Source: Tetracentron sinense (Eukaryota; Streptophyta; Magnoliopsida; Trochodendrales; Trochodendraceae). From it: DNA of 64,000 bases. This document shows positions 35,090 to 46,144 of the stretch, one piece after another. Made by a program: the position numbers and the translations under genes. The notes below the pieces were generated by a model. The model did no database searches. It was not told the origin of the DNA and worked only from the letters and a program-made list of their open reading frames with translations. The stretch is taken from assembly GCA_015143295.1 (NCBI GenBank), contig CM026560.1, positions 1,738,501 through 1,802,500 on the forward strand. Direction: 5' to 3'. Numbering within the stretch: position 1 is the stretch's first letter; each line of letters starts with the position of its first letter.

Positions 35090-37020
35090 GCCCTAAATTG
35101 AAATCAATCGAAGGGCAGCAAGGAGCTCCCTTGCTGCCCCAAATTAAAATTAAACTAAAGGGGTCTTTAATAGACCCCGCTATGGCAACAAGGAGCCCCC
35201 TTGCTGCCCCAAATTAAAATTAAACTAAAAAGATCTTTTATAGACCTCACTCTGGCAGCAAGGAACCTCCTTGCTGTCCCAAATTAAAATTAAAGAAATG
35301 GGGTCTTGAATAGACCCCACCATGGCAACAAGGTGCCCCCTTCCTGTCCCAAATCAAATCCAAATCAAAGGGGTCTTAACAGACCCCCAACATGGCAGCA
35401 AGGGAGCACCCTTGCTGCCCCAAATTGAAATTAAATGAGAGGGGTCATTAATAAATCCCACCATGGCAGCAAGGAAGCACCCTTACTGCCCCAAATTAAA
35501 ATTAAAGAAATGGGGTCTTTAATAGACCCCACCATGGCAGCAAGGTGTCCCCTTGCTGCCCCAAATCAAATCTAAATCAATGGGGTCTTAATAGACCCCA
35601 ACATAGCAGCAAGGAAGCGCCTTTGCTGCCCCAAATTGAAATTACATGAGAATGGTCATTAATAGACCACACCATGGCAGCAAGAAAGCACCCTTACTGC
35701 CCCAAATTAAAATAAAATAAAATGGGTCATTAATGGACCCCACCATGGCAGCAAGGAAGCACCCTTGCTGCCCAAGTTAAAATTAAAGAAATGGGGTCTT
35801 TAATAGACCCCACCATGACAGCAAGGTGTCCCCTTGCTGCCCCAAATTGAAATTAAATGAGAGGGGTCATTAATAGACCCCCCCCCCCCACCATGGCTGC
35901 AAGGAAGCACTAGGGCTGTATTCGGGCTGAGCTTGGCCAAGCCTGGCTCGGCTTGAATAAGTTTGATCGAGGCCCAAAGCCTGGCTCGGACCGAAATCAT
36001 GTTTGATTGTGCGACCCGAAGCTCGGCCCGAAAAAAAAAACTTGGCTTGAAGCCCGGCTCGGCCTGAATTGAATTATGCTCAAGTCGGGCTTGGCTTGGC
36101 TTGGCTTGGCTTGAGCTCAGCTTGAATCCTTTTTTTAAAAATAATAAAATTTTATATTATTTATATATATAATAATGATATATATATATATATATATTAA
36201 TAATATTCGAGCTGAGCTGAGTTCGGGCCGAGCCGAACCTCAATCGAGCCAGGCTTCGAGCCGGGCCGAGCCGAGCCGCACAGGGGTTGGATTGAGCCCA
36301 GCTTGAATTCGAGTTCGGGCTTTTTTTGAGGCTTGGCTTGGCCCGTTCGAGCCCAAAATTTCGAGCCGATCTCGGGCCGAGCCGAGCCGAGCCGCACCAA
36401 CGGGCCAATCGGGCTTTGTGCAGCCCTAGGAAGCACCCTTGCTGCCCCAAATTAAAATTAAAGAAATGGGGTCTTTAATAGACCCTACCGTGGCAGCAAG
36501 GTGTCCCCTTGCTGCCCCAAATCAAATCCAAATCAAAGGGGTCTTAATATACCCCAACATGGCAGCAAGGAAACACCCTTGCTGCCCCAAATTGAAATTA
36601 AATGAGATGGGGTCCTTAATAGACCCCAGCATGGCAGGAAGGAGTTCTCTTGCTGCCCCGAATTAAAAGGGGTCTTTAAATAGACCCCACCTTGGCGGCA
36701 ATGAGTTCCCTTGCTGCCTCAAATTAAAAAGGGGTCTTTTAATAGACTCCACCCTGGCAGCAAGGAGCTCCCTTGCTGCCCCGAATTAAAAAGGGTCTTT
36801 AAATAGACCCCACCTTAGCGGCAAGGAGTTCCCTTGCTACCTCAAATTAAAAAGGGGTCTTTTGATAGACCTCACATTGGCAGCAGGGAGTCCCCTTGCT
36901 GCCTCGAATTAAAAAGGGTCTTTTAATAGACCCCACCTTGGCAGTAAGGGGTCCCCTTGCTGCCCCGAATTAAAAAGGGTCTGTAACAGACCCAACCCTG
37001 GCAGCAAGGAGTTCCTTTGC
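35090..37020. repeat. Tandem stem-loop array in the 5' LTR, about 20 units of 60-65 bp
   Basis: Each unit contains a GGGGTCT...AGACCCC inverted pair and a second pair GGCAGCAAGG...CCTTGCTGCC, followed by an 'aaattaaaattaaa' spacer. The match between arms is kept in most units although the loop bases differ. The matching array in the 3' LTR (about 43070-44590) has about 22 units. Confidence 0.93.
35911..36428. mobile_element. hAT-type MITE, TAGGGCTG type (518 bp), inside the 5' LTR array
   Basis: The ends are TAGGGCTG and CAGCCCTA, with a perfect 8-bp target duplication ggaagcac (35903-35910 and 36429-36436). It is rich in 'gagccgagc' inverted phrases, with an (AT)n centre. It is absent from the 3' LTR, so it inserted after the LTR element did. 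Confidence 0.93.
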
Positions 37021-37233
37021 TGCTCCAAGTTAAAAATGACTAAAAGGTCATCTTTAGACTGCCATCTGGCAATCCAGTAGAGGGTATAATACCCACTACC
37101 CATCCACGATCCAAAATTGAGGGTAAGGGGTAGTCCCCACTCTCCCACGAAGAGGACAGATGTCCTCTTCACAAAGAAAGAAAGGCAGTTAGAGGGAGGT
37201 GGTTACGAAACATTTCCCCATCAACTCCCACAA

Positions 37234-37242
37234 TATAAAAGG
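37234..37242 (+). promoter_or_regulatory. TATA box in the 5' LTR
   Basis: TATAAAAGG within 'cccacaatataaaaggtggg', conserved at 44794-44802 in the 3' LTR. It lies about 440 bp before the LTR end, a plausible U3/R position. Confidence 0.65.
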
Positions 37243-37689
37243 TGGGAGTTAATCCGAAAGAGGGATCCCGCAAGCATACAGATCCGGAAGACTGAAGAAC
37301 TGAGAAACAAAAGGACTCCAGCAGGAAAAAGCCAGAGCTCTCTAATGGAAGAAGCCAGTAGGCTAAAATGCCTACCCTTCCTCTCCCTCTCTCTCTTCTC
37401 TTTCATTTTTGAAAGCCCTCTTTGAGGCGATTGTAAAAGTCGAAATGGGGCATTCGGCACCCCCTTTATTAAATGAGAAAATGCTACGCTTTACTCTCTT
37501 TCTTTCTTCTTCTTAATCAGAGGTATCTCTCCCAAAATAGAGTGTAATAAACTGTATGGGTTTACCCATGCCGGAAATGGAGTTCCCCATATAAAATAAT
37601 AAACTCCATTAATGGAGGATATTTGAACAGTGAAGTTCAATCACCTCACACAGGAGGTGAGGCGGTCGAAATTTGCTGCTACAAATTTA

Positions 37690-37707
37690 TGGCATGCCCG
37701 GTAGGAC
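37690..37707 (+). other. Primer binding site of the stem-loop-rich element
   Basis: TGGCATGCCCGGTAGGAC starts seven bases after the LTR terminus. It begins with TGG as a tRNA 3'-CCA complement should. I do not assign the tRNA. Confidence 0.65.
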
Positions 37708-38049
37708 TCATTTCTCCTCTCATCTTTGAAGAAGAGAATTTTAAAGAGAGATAGCATCACGCTAACCCTCTTTTGAAATATGTAGGACTGTCGAAACAAT
37801 ATACCAACATCGAGGGTATCGCCTGATCATCAACAAGCACCTACTGGTGCCTCGGGTACAACCAATGCAGCCCCTGACTTGGGCTGAGTTCGTGACCAGA
37901 TCTGTTGTTCTGGCCGTGACAACAAGCTACAGCCACTACAGTGGCTGCCCCACGCTAGGGGCAGCAAGGTGCTGCCTCCCCAAGAGGGAAGCGAACAAGA
38001 GGAAGAGGTCGCAGCAAGGGCCACCCCTTCATCAGAGCACCCCAAAAGG

Positions 38050-38850
38050 GGAGCTTAATGGTCTAGCCCCTGGGCTGGACCTTCTTCGCAGCAGACAGTC
38101 CATTAGGCCCGTCTCCACAGTTCGCAGCAGCAGACAGGCCATCAGGCCCGTCTCCAATGTCCGCAGTAGTAGATAGGCCGTAGGGTCCATCCCCAAAAAC
38201 CGCAGCAACCAAATACTCTGTTTGGTTGCCTTCTTCAAGGCAGCATTCCCCATGGGAGTGCCTACAGTTTCAACCCTCGAGTTGAACCCCATTTACAGCA
38301 GATAAGCCATCAGGCCCGTCCCCAGAAGCCGTAGCAACCAGACATCCAGTCTGGTTGCCTTTATCAAAACAGCACTCCCTATGGGAGTGGTTACAGGTCT
38401 AGCCTTTGGGGTAGACTCTCTTTGCAGCAAACAGGCCATCAAGCCCGTCTCCAGAAGCCGCAGCAACCAAACATCCCGTTTGGTTGCCTTTGTCAAAGCA
38501 GCACTCCCTACGGGAGTGCCTACAGGTTTAGCCTTCGGGCTGGACCCTCTTTGCAGCAGATAGGCCATCAGGCCCGTCCTCACAAGTCACAACAAACAAG
38601 CCGTTAGGCCCATTTCTTTAACCCACAGCAACCAAGCCAACAGGCTGGTTGCCTCTTTCAAAACAGCATTCCCGATGGGAGTGCCTACAGGTTCAACCCT
38701 TGGGTTGAACCCAACTCGCAGCAAACAGGCCATTAGGCCCGTTCTCACTTGCCGCGACAACCAGACAGCCAGTCCAGTTACCTTATTCAAAGTAGCACTC
38801 CCAATGGGAGTGCGTTGAACCCCATCTACAACAGTCAAGCCTTCGGGCCA
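38050..38850. repeat. Tandem array in the element leader, unit about 138 bp, 5-6 copies
   Basis: Each unit contains short inverted pairs: CAACCAAAC...GTTTGGTTG, GCACTCCC...GGGAGTGC, GGCC...GGCC, and GGTTCAACCC...GGGTTGAACC or a variant. Loop sequences and some arm bases differ between units. The six-frame ORFs here are products of the repetition. Confidence 0.9.
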
Positions 38851-38888
38851 ACCGTTATTAATTTAACTTACCCGATAGGGAAGTTGAA

Positions 38889-41230
38889 TTGATTGACCCT
38901 CGGGTCAAGTGGGAGCGCCGAAAGGCCCGCCAAATTTTTGAAGAGTTGACTATAGATGACATAATGGCCGGCATGATCGGATCAAAAAGAAAATGTCTCC
39001 AATCGGAGCAACATGCTAGGGGCAGTTACAAGTATACCCCTAATCCAACACAGCAAGATGCCAACTTTCTTAGGGCATTAGGACCTAATGCACTCTGGGG
39101 AACGAATCAGGCTACTCTCTCAGCGATTATGTCCACATACAAGGGGTAGACCCGCAGTGCAAGGGACACAAGCCCTTTTTGGGGGGAATGTGCGAAGACA
39201 CCCTCAAGGAATGTCCAAGTTTTCTGGGATCCTCAAGTCAAAGTCCTACATAGGGGAACGATGGCTGAAGGGCTCCCTTTGATTCAAAGGAAGGATATCG
39301 AATGGGTCCGTAACTTGCAAAGACCATATCCGGACTCATCGAAGAAGGTCCAACATTCACTATCCACCTTCAAGGCGGAACCAAAGACGACCTTCCGCCA
39401 AGTCAACCGTTTCCGCGGTTGCGTCATGCCCTCCGCAAAGTAATGAAGGGAATGCAATACAATATGTCTCAGTTCATATGGTCACAACTTGAAGTCAGGA
39501 CGAGACTGAAAAGAGAGGACACACCTCCAACCGAGAAAGGTATGAAGATACCTTATCCAAGGCCTTAGCCTCACTCTCTGCATTAAAGGATAGAAAGGCC
39601 AATGCATCAGGGATAGTTGAGTTCAATGGTCGTCCCCTTGAGGTCCCACAAAAGAAGAGAACCTTGAGGAGTAGAGCTCGAGGAAGAAAGAGGGCTGCAA
39701 ATGTGAGTTGTCCGGATCCAGGAAATGAGACCCCGCTGATAAAACATGTGAGGAACACCTCACCTGATGTTCATAAAACCAGTAGCCCAACAAGTCCCGT
39801 GGTGCAAGATACAACGGACCAAGATGAAACTGCACTCCAGGCATCGAGCCCCTCGAAGCCATGTTTTCAAAAGAGGAGTTTCCGAGGGTTACCTCTGCAG
39901 GAGAATCATCATCCGAATCTTCACTGGGACCTGATAAGGCGGTTTCAGTGATGATGGTCGAGCTAGGAAATGGCACCGCCCCTCCTCTAGATCAAGAAGA
40001 AGCTCTCCTCACCCTCCGTCGTCAAGTAGAAAGGAAAGACGCAGAGATGGTCATTATGATGGAGCGAATAGCTCAAATGACCAAACAATTATCGTCATTG
40101 AAAGCTAAAAGCGTCGAACCATCAACGGAGCGCTCAAACCCTTCATGTTCCGGTCACAGACCGCAAGGAAGAGAGCAAGGGGCAACTTCAGGTGCCTAAA
40201 CTAATCCCTTTTCAAGATCGATGGGGTTGAATATTGCAGACAGCCCGGCAGTCCCAAGCTTGAAAGCAGTAGTGGGAGGAATGACACCATCTCTGATTGC
40301 GACGATCAAAGAAATGATCCGCAGCCAGATGTGAAGGGCAAAAGATCGGGAAGATGATAACCGGTTGATTGTCAAACCTTACCCATTGTCAATCGATGCA
40401 GTGCCCTTCCCACCGAGTTTCTCACAACCTACATTTAAAATGTTCGATGGGACTGGCGATCCCCGCCAGCACATTGCCCACTTCCTGTATAGGTGCGGAC
40501 CAGTGACACGAAATGGAGCACTATGCCTCTAGTTGTTCGTACAATCGCTCGAATGAGCAGCCTTTACATGGTACGCAAACCTGCCAAAAGAATCGATTCC
40601 AAACTGGGAGTCAATGGTCTCTGAATTCAGGAGACAGTTCTGCAATACCCAACAGAGAGTGGGTGTTCTAGAACTAATTGAAACAAAGCAAAGAGACAAC
40701 GAACCTGTCTCATAATTCATAGCAAGGTGGAGGTCGTTAACTTTCTCATGTCCCCAGAAGTTCATGTAACAAGAACTAATATGGATGTGCTTAAACAACT
40801 TCAGGCACAATCTGTCTACATCCCTCGTGGCTCAAACTTTTGTCGGGTTTGACTACTTGTGTACCAAGGCCCATGACATGGAGCTGCACTTAGGGAAAAG
40901 GAGACGTGGTCGAGCCAATGATCGCTTTGAAACATCTATAGTTGTAATGGTTGAGACAAAGAAGCCGCCTCCAACCAAAGCATCTCCATCAGGACCGCAG
41001 AAGCCAGTGACGGTCGGAGAAATAAAGGTCGAAGGGAAGATGTCAAGAAATCGACCATGCAAAACAGGATGGAGAAGACTTACTCCTTCTCGAATGAAGT
41101 GGTGGAAGACCTCTTCAAGGACCTGTTGCGTCAAAACTTGATAACTCTACCCGAGATCAAGAGGCCGGATAAAGCTGGAAAGACAGATCACCCAAAATGT
41201 TGTTGTTTCCATTGTTACTTTGCAAGACAC
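38889..41230 (+). pseudogene. Decayed gag of the stem-loop-rich element
   Basis: Open pieces in different frames succeed each other: 38889-39149, 39664-39951, 39861-40199 and about 40420-40760. The last carries the recognisable Gypsy gag core (TFKMFDGTGDPRQHIAHF, AFTWYANLPKESIPNWE, REFRRQF-like, ELIETKQRDNEPVS), with three in-frame stops. A C-terminal part near 41080-41190 resembles the 'EVVEDLFKDLLRQNLITLPE' region followed by a damaged Cys/His cluster, as in Tat-type Gag. Multiple stops and frame changes rule out a full product. No pol follows. Confidence 0.82.
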
Positions 41231-41457
41231 CCCTGAACAGGATCTTGAGGAGAGGTCAAAAGCGGAATCCGTGGATGCTCCCAGGTACCCCGAGGCCGAA
41301 GAAGAAGGATGGTGGCTCATAGCCGGTGACTCCTACCGGGCACTTACCATCAACACGGCCCCATGGCTGAAGAAGAGGGTTGGTGGCTGGTAGTAGGTGA
41401 CATTAAGACTAACCAGTTGCTTGCCATCGAAAGTGTTTCCCTACAACGGAAATCGAA

Positions 41458-41497
41458 GGCGATCGAAATTTGCTGCTACAAATTTCTGGCATGCCCG
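41458..41497 (+). repeat. Internal echo of the 5' LTR end and primer site
   Basis: The 40 bases match 37663-37702 with about two differences: the LTR terminus phrase 'tcgaaatttgctgctaca' followed by 'ctggcatgcccg'. It lies well inside the element, where no LTR is present. Confidence 0.85.
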
Positions 41498-41634
41498 AGG
41501 TGTGATCAGGAATACAGTTTCACTATTGATGCCAAAGAAGCATCGAGCGCGGGTGATGATCGTGGGAGAACATGAATCACTTGCTGTGGGTTGCAATCCG
41601 AACCGTCTCATTGCGATCACCAAAAAAAAAAAGG

Positions 41635-42420
41635 TAAAATACCCGCAGTAAAACTGCAAGTATTAAATATCCACAGCAAAATGTTGTGAACACTATGTGT
41701 TCGCTGCAAAACGTTGAAAACACTAAGTGTTCCTAACAAGTTGCTGCGAGCCCCAAATGCTCACAGCAAAATACCTTGAAAATAGGCAGTAAATGCCCTA
41801 AGGTAAATACCCGCAGTAAAACTGCAGGCATCAAATGCTCGCAGCAAAATGCTGTGAACACCAAGTGTTCGCAGTAAAGCGCTATTCTCAGCAAGTTGTT
41901 ACGAGTCCCAAGTGCTCACAGTAACTTACCTTAAAACGGGCAGTAAAATGTCCTAAGGTAAAATACTCGCAATAAAACTACAGGTATTAAGTACCCACAG
42001 CAAAATGATGTGACAGCAAAATGTTGAAAACAGTAAGTGTTCCCAGCAAATTGCTGCGAGCCCCAAATGTTCGTAGCAAAATGCCTTGAAAACGAGCAGT
42101 AAATGCCCAAAGGAACATACCCACAGTAAAACTGAAGGTAGTAAGTGTTCGCAGCAAGATGCTGAAAACACCAAGTCTCCTCAGTTGATTGCTGTGAGTT
42201 CTAAGTGCTCACAGCAAAGCGTCATAACAATAAAACGAGCGGTAAAAGCCTAAATTGAGGCATTCGCAGCAAAAAGGCTCACAGCTAAGTACCGCGAGCA
42301 TTAATTGATCGCAGTAAAATACCATGAACTCTGAGTAAACCCCTGGCGGTAAAAGCCAGGAATTTTACTTAAGGTTCGCGGCAAAGATACTTGCAGCGAC
42401 TAATCATCGTTCTGTAAACG
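41635..42420. repeat. Irregular tandem array around 'cgcagcaaaatgctg'
   Basis: Units of about 30-40 bp repeat 'cgcagtaaaactgcaggca', 'gcaaaatgctgtgaacacca' and 'agtgttcgcag'. Many form small hairpins (CAGTAAAACTG, GAACAC...GTGTTC). Higher-order periods of about 150 bp are visible. Confidence 0.85.
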
Positions 42421-42522
42421 CAGGAAACTCTCTGTATCATAACCCAAAGGGGTTTCCGATGACCCGAAAATCATCCACAACCCTTAAAAAAAAGGAAAGA
42501 ATAAAAAAAAAAAATCAAGTCA

Positions 42523-42973
42523 GGGTTTCCTCATCAGAAACCCTCTTTTTAGAATCCCCAAAATGGGATTGATTCTTCCATATCTAGCAAAATGGATAAA
42601 AGAAAAGAAGAAGGGAAAGCAGAAAACCCACCTTCGGAAAAAAAAAAAAAAGGGGGAGAAGGAAAAGGGAGAGAGCTTGCGGTTGCAGGTTCTCTCAGAA
42701 GATCAAGAAATTTCTTGAGTTTCTCTGATTTCGGAAGGCAGAATGCCTTTTAAAAGTTCAAGTTCCCTCTTAAAAGGGAACTGAAAATCGAGAATCCAAC
42801 CGTCCACTTTAAAAAGGACGGTTCAGATGGAGAACAGCTGACGCCGTTCTCCGCATTTAATGAAGACGGGACGCTCATCATGAGTGTCCCATGCACCAAA
42901 AGAGGAACCAAGCCTCTTGGCATTCCAACCACGTGGCAAGATCTGAATGGTTGAGTAACCCCAGCCATTCAGA
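42523..42973 (+). other. Ten consecutive unlike stem-loops before the 3' LTR
   Basis: Inverted pairs at approximately 42523-42544 (GGGTTTC/GAAACCC), 42553-42570, 42703-42718, 42735-42749 (AAGGCA/TGCCTT), 42761-42782 (AGTTCCCT/AGGGAACT), 42798-42822 (AACCGTCC/GGACGGTT), 42829-42852 (GGAGAAC/GTTCTCC), 42868-42890 (GGGAC.CTCAT/ATGAG.GTCCC), 42900-42918 and 42941-42973 (ATCTGAATGG/CCATTCAGAT). Arms are 6-11 bp with short loops, and the arm sequences are unrelated to each other. Confidence 0.85.
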
Positions 42974-42977
42974 TCCT

Positions 42978-42987
42978 GAGGGGCAGT
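42978..42987 (+). other. Polypurine tract of the stem-loop-rich element
   Basis: GAGGGGCAGT directly precedes the 3' LTR start TGTAAGTC. It is similar to the tract of the other gag-only element (GAGGGGCAGC). Confidence 0.7.
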
Positions 42988-45246
42988 TGTAAGTCTGAAA
43001 TCTCACCACTTATTTAACACCCCACACGAAAAGGGGGTGTGCATTTTACCGCCCTAAATTGAAATCAATCGAAGGGCATTAAGGAGCTCCTTTGCTGCCC
43101 CAAAGTAAAATTAAACTAAAGGGGCCTTTAATAGACCCCACACGCCACAGCAAGGAGCTCCCTTGCTGCCCCAAATTAAAATTGAACCAAAAAGGGTCTT
43201 TAATAGACCCCACTCTGGCAGCAAGGAGCCCCCTTGCTGCCCCAAATTAAAATTAAACTAAAAGGATCTTTTATAGACCTCACTCTGGCAGCAAGGAACC
43301 CCCTTGCTGTCCCAAATTAAAATTAAAGAAATGGGGTCTTGAATAGACCCCACCATGGCAACAAGGTGCCCCCTTCCTGTCCCAAATCAAATCCAAATCA
43401 AAGGGGTCTTAACAGACCCCCAACATGGCAGCAAGGGAGCACCCTTGCTGCCCCAAATTGAAATTAAATGAGAGGGGTCATTAATAAATCCCACCATGGC
43501 AGCAAGGAAGCACCCTTGCTGCCCCAAATTAAAATTAAAGAAATTGAGTTTTTAATAGACCCCACCATGACAGCAAGGTGTGTCCTTGCTGCCCCAAATC
43601 AAATCTAAATCAAAGGTGTCTTAATAGACCCCAACATGGCAACAAGGAAGCGCCCTTACTGTCCCAAATTGAAATCAAATGAGAAGGGTCATTAATAGAC
43701 CCCACCATGGCAGCAAGGAAGCACCCTTGCTGCCCCAAATTGAAATAAAATAAGATGGACCCCACCATGGCAGCAAGAAAGCACCCTTGCTGCCCCAAAT
43801 TGAAATAAAATTAGAGGGGTCATTAATGGACCCCACCATGGTAGCAAGGAAGCACCCTTGCTACCCCAAATTAAAATTAAAGAAATGAAGTCTTTAATAG
43901 ACCCCACCGTGGCAGCAAGGTGTCCCCTTACTACCCCAAATTGAAATTAAATGAGAAGGGTCATTAATAGACCTCACCATGGCGGTAAGGAAGCACCCTT
44001 GCTACCCCAAATTAAAATTAAAGAAATGGTGTCTTTAATAGATCCCACCGTAGCAGCAAGATGTCTCCTTGTTGCCCCAAATCAAATCCAAATCAAAGGG
44101 GTCTTAATAGACCCCAACATGGCAGCAAGGAAACATCCTTGCTGCCCTAAATTGAAATTAAATGAGATGGAGTCCTTAATGGACCCCAACATGGCAGCAA
44201 GGAGTTCCCTTACTGCCAAGAATTAAAAGGGGTCCTTAAATAGATCCCACATTGGCGGCAATGAGTTCTCTTGCTGCCTCAAATTAAAAAGGGGTCTTTT
44301 AATAGACCCCACCCTGGCAGCAAGGAGCTCCCTTGCTACCCCGAATTAAAAGGGGTCTTTAAATAGACCCCACCTTAGCGGCAAGGAGTTCCCTTGCTGT
44401 CTCAAATTAAAAAGGGGTCTTTTAATAGACCCCACCTTGGCAGCAGGGAGTCCCCTTGCTGTCCCGAATTAAAAGGGATCTTTTAATAGACCTCACCTTG
44501 GCAGCAAGGGGTCACCTTGCTGCCCCGAATTAAAAGGGGTCTGTAACAAACCCCACCTTGGCAGCAAAGAGTTCCCTTACTGCCCCAAGTTAAAAATGAC
44601 CAAGAGGCCATCTTTAGACTGCTATCTGGCATTCTAGTAGTTGCTATAATACCCACTACCCATCCACGATCCAAAATTGAGGGTGAGGGGTAGTCCCTAC
44701 TCTCCCACGAAGAGGACAGATGTCCTCTTCACAAAGAAAGAAAGGCAGTTAGAGGGAGGTGGTTACGAAACTACCCTTCATCAACTCCCACAATATAAAA
44801 GGTGGGAGTTATTCCAAAAGAGGGATCCCGCACGCATACTTATCCGGAAGACTGAAGAACTGAGAAACAAAAGGACTCCAGCAGAAAAAAGCCAGAGCTC
44901 TCTAATGGAATAAGTCAGGTAGACTAAAATGCCTACCCTTCCTCTCCCTCTCTCTTTTCTCTTTCATTTTTGAAAGCCCTTTTTGAAGCGATTGTAAATG
45001 CCGAAATGGGGCATTCAACACCCCCTTTATCAAATGAGAAAATGCTACGCTTCACTCTCTTTCTCTCTTCTTTTTAATCAGAGGTATCTCTCCCAGAAGA
45101 GAGTGTAATTAACGGTATGGGTGTTTACCCATGCTGGAAATGGAGTTCCTTACATAAAATAATAAACTCCATTAATGGAGGATATTCGAACACTGAAGTT
45201 CAATCGCCTCACACACGAGGTGAGGCGGTTGAAATTTGTTGCTATA
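42988..45246 (+). repeat. 3' LTR of the stem-loop-rich element
   Basis: 2259 bp with about 22 stem-loop units, a TATA box at 44794-44802, and ends TGTAAGTC / GCTATA. It differs from the 5' LTR by scattered substitutions, unit number and absence of the MITE. Confidence 0.92.
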
Positions 45247-45359
45247 ACACTATATTAGAAATTTTGGAACAATAACAGTGAGTGAGGCATATCTTACGCT
45301 GTCTCTAGTCGGTTCTTCCTATTATCATGAAAAATTAGAACTTGTTCACTAAAAACATA

Positions 45360-45835
45360 TCATCATCATCATCAAGTTCGTTATCCCAAACATATCATCA
45401 TCATCATCAAGTTCGTTATCCCAAATACTCGGGGTCGGTAACATGAGTCATGTCCCGCCATTTTTTTTTTATTAAATATGCGTTATCAAATCTTTCCTCA
45501 TTATCTTCATCCATATCATTTTTGGTGTTCCCTTTGCCCTTTATCAACTTGCACCATTTCATTCATTCACACTGAAGTCGTTAGTCTTATCTAGTGAACG
45601 TGTTCAAACTTCAAACCATCTGAGTTGACTCTCCCTTAATTTACTAACTATTGGAACCAATCCTAGATTCTCTCGAGTGCGCTCATTTTTAATTTTATCT
45701 TACGTTGTTTTTCATTCATCAATCTCAAGCTCTCAGCTATACTAATTCTACTAATATATTGCTTCTTAGTAGCCCAACAGTTTGCTCTATAAAGATAGTT
45801 GTCTTATTGCTGTCTCTTAATATGTCCACTAGAAT
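45360..45835 (-). mobile_element. RTE-type LINE, degraded 3' end
   Basis: On the minus strand, a frame with several stops retains the C-terminal RTE signature: ENLGLVPIVSKLRESQLRWF and, further on, KGTPKMIW...RKDLIT. It ends in the 'ctcatgttaccgaccccgag' and 'gggataacgaacttgatgat' phrases that mark plant RTE 3' tails, followed by a (GAT)n-like tail. The last about 35 bp with the tail is tandemly duplicated (45356-45425). This is a 5'-truncated, inactive copy. Confidence 0.75.
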
Positions 45836-46144
45836 ATATCAAGAAGTAATCACATGGAGAGATTTTTTTATAGGGGGTTATCTTTTTTGGATAAATAAAC
45901 AGAGATTTCATTAAAGATCAATAGTAGAACAAATATAAATAAGAGTTCACAAAGTAGTGAAATCGAAACGAAAAACCAAAACATGCAACAAAATAAAGAA
46001 GAAAGAAAGAAACTCCAAAGCTACCACAAGGAGAAATAAAAAGGCTACTCTTATAAAGATAAATATTTTTTTCTTAGAGACAGGGGCTATCTCTTATGAA
46101 GAGAAATATTTTTTTCTTAGAGATGGGGGTTATCTCTTACGAAG
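45836..46144. other. Spacer with a three-copy AT-rich repeat
   Basis: A unit of about 50 bp containing 'aaatatttttttcttagaga' and 'ctatctcttatgaag' is repeated about three times at 46055-46165. No gene is seen. Confidence 0.6.

Larger units (their letters stand above)
35026..37683 (+). repeat. 5' LTR of the stem-loop-rich element
   Basis: 2658 bp including a 518-bp MITE and its 8-bp target copy, so about 2.13 kb originally. Most of it (about 35090-37020) is a tandem array. A TATA box and C/T-rich stretch lie near its 3' part. Confidence 0.92.
35026..45246 (+). mobile_element. Stem-loop-rich, gag-only LTR retrotransposon (Gypsy lineage), 10.2 kb
   Basis: The element is bounded by LTRs that start TGTAAGT and end GCTACA (left) or GCTATA (right), with a perfect 5-bp target duplication acact (35021-35025 and 45247-45251). 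A primer site follows the left LTR and a purine tract precedes the right LTR, giving plus orientation. The interior holds only a decayed gag; no protease, RT or integrase motif was found. Large parts of the LTRs and untranslated regions are tandem or single stem-loops. A hAT MITE sits in the 5' LTR only. This is probably a non-autonomous TR-GAG-like family, different from the one at 13117. Confidence 0.92.

Noticed and set aside
36157-36450. Overlapping 97-aa and 79-aa minus-strand ORFs
   Set aside because: They arise from the GC-rich inverted repeats of the hAT MITE at 35911-36428.
37830-38838. Several ORFs on both strands with repeated Leu/Ser or Pro/Ala composition
   Set aside because: They are products of the 138-bp tandem stem-loop units and open on both strands alike.
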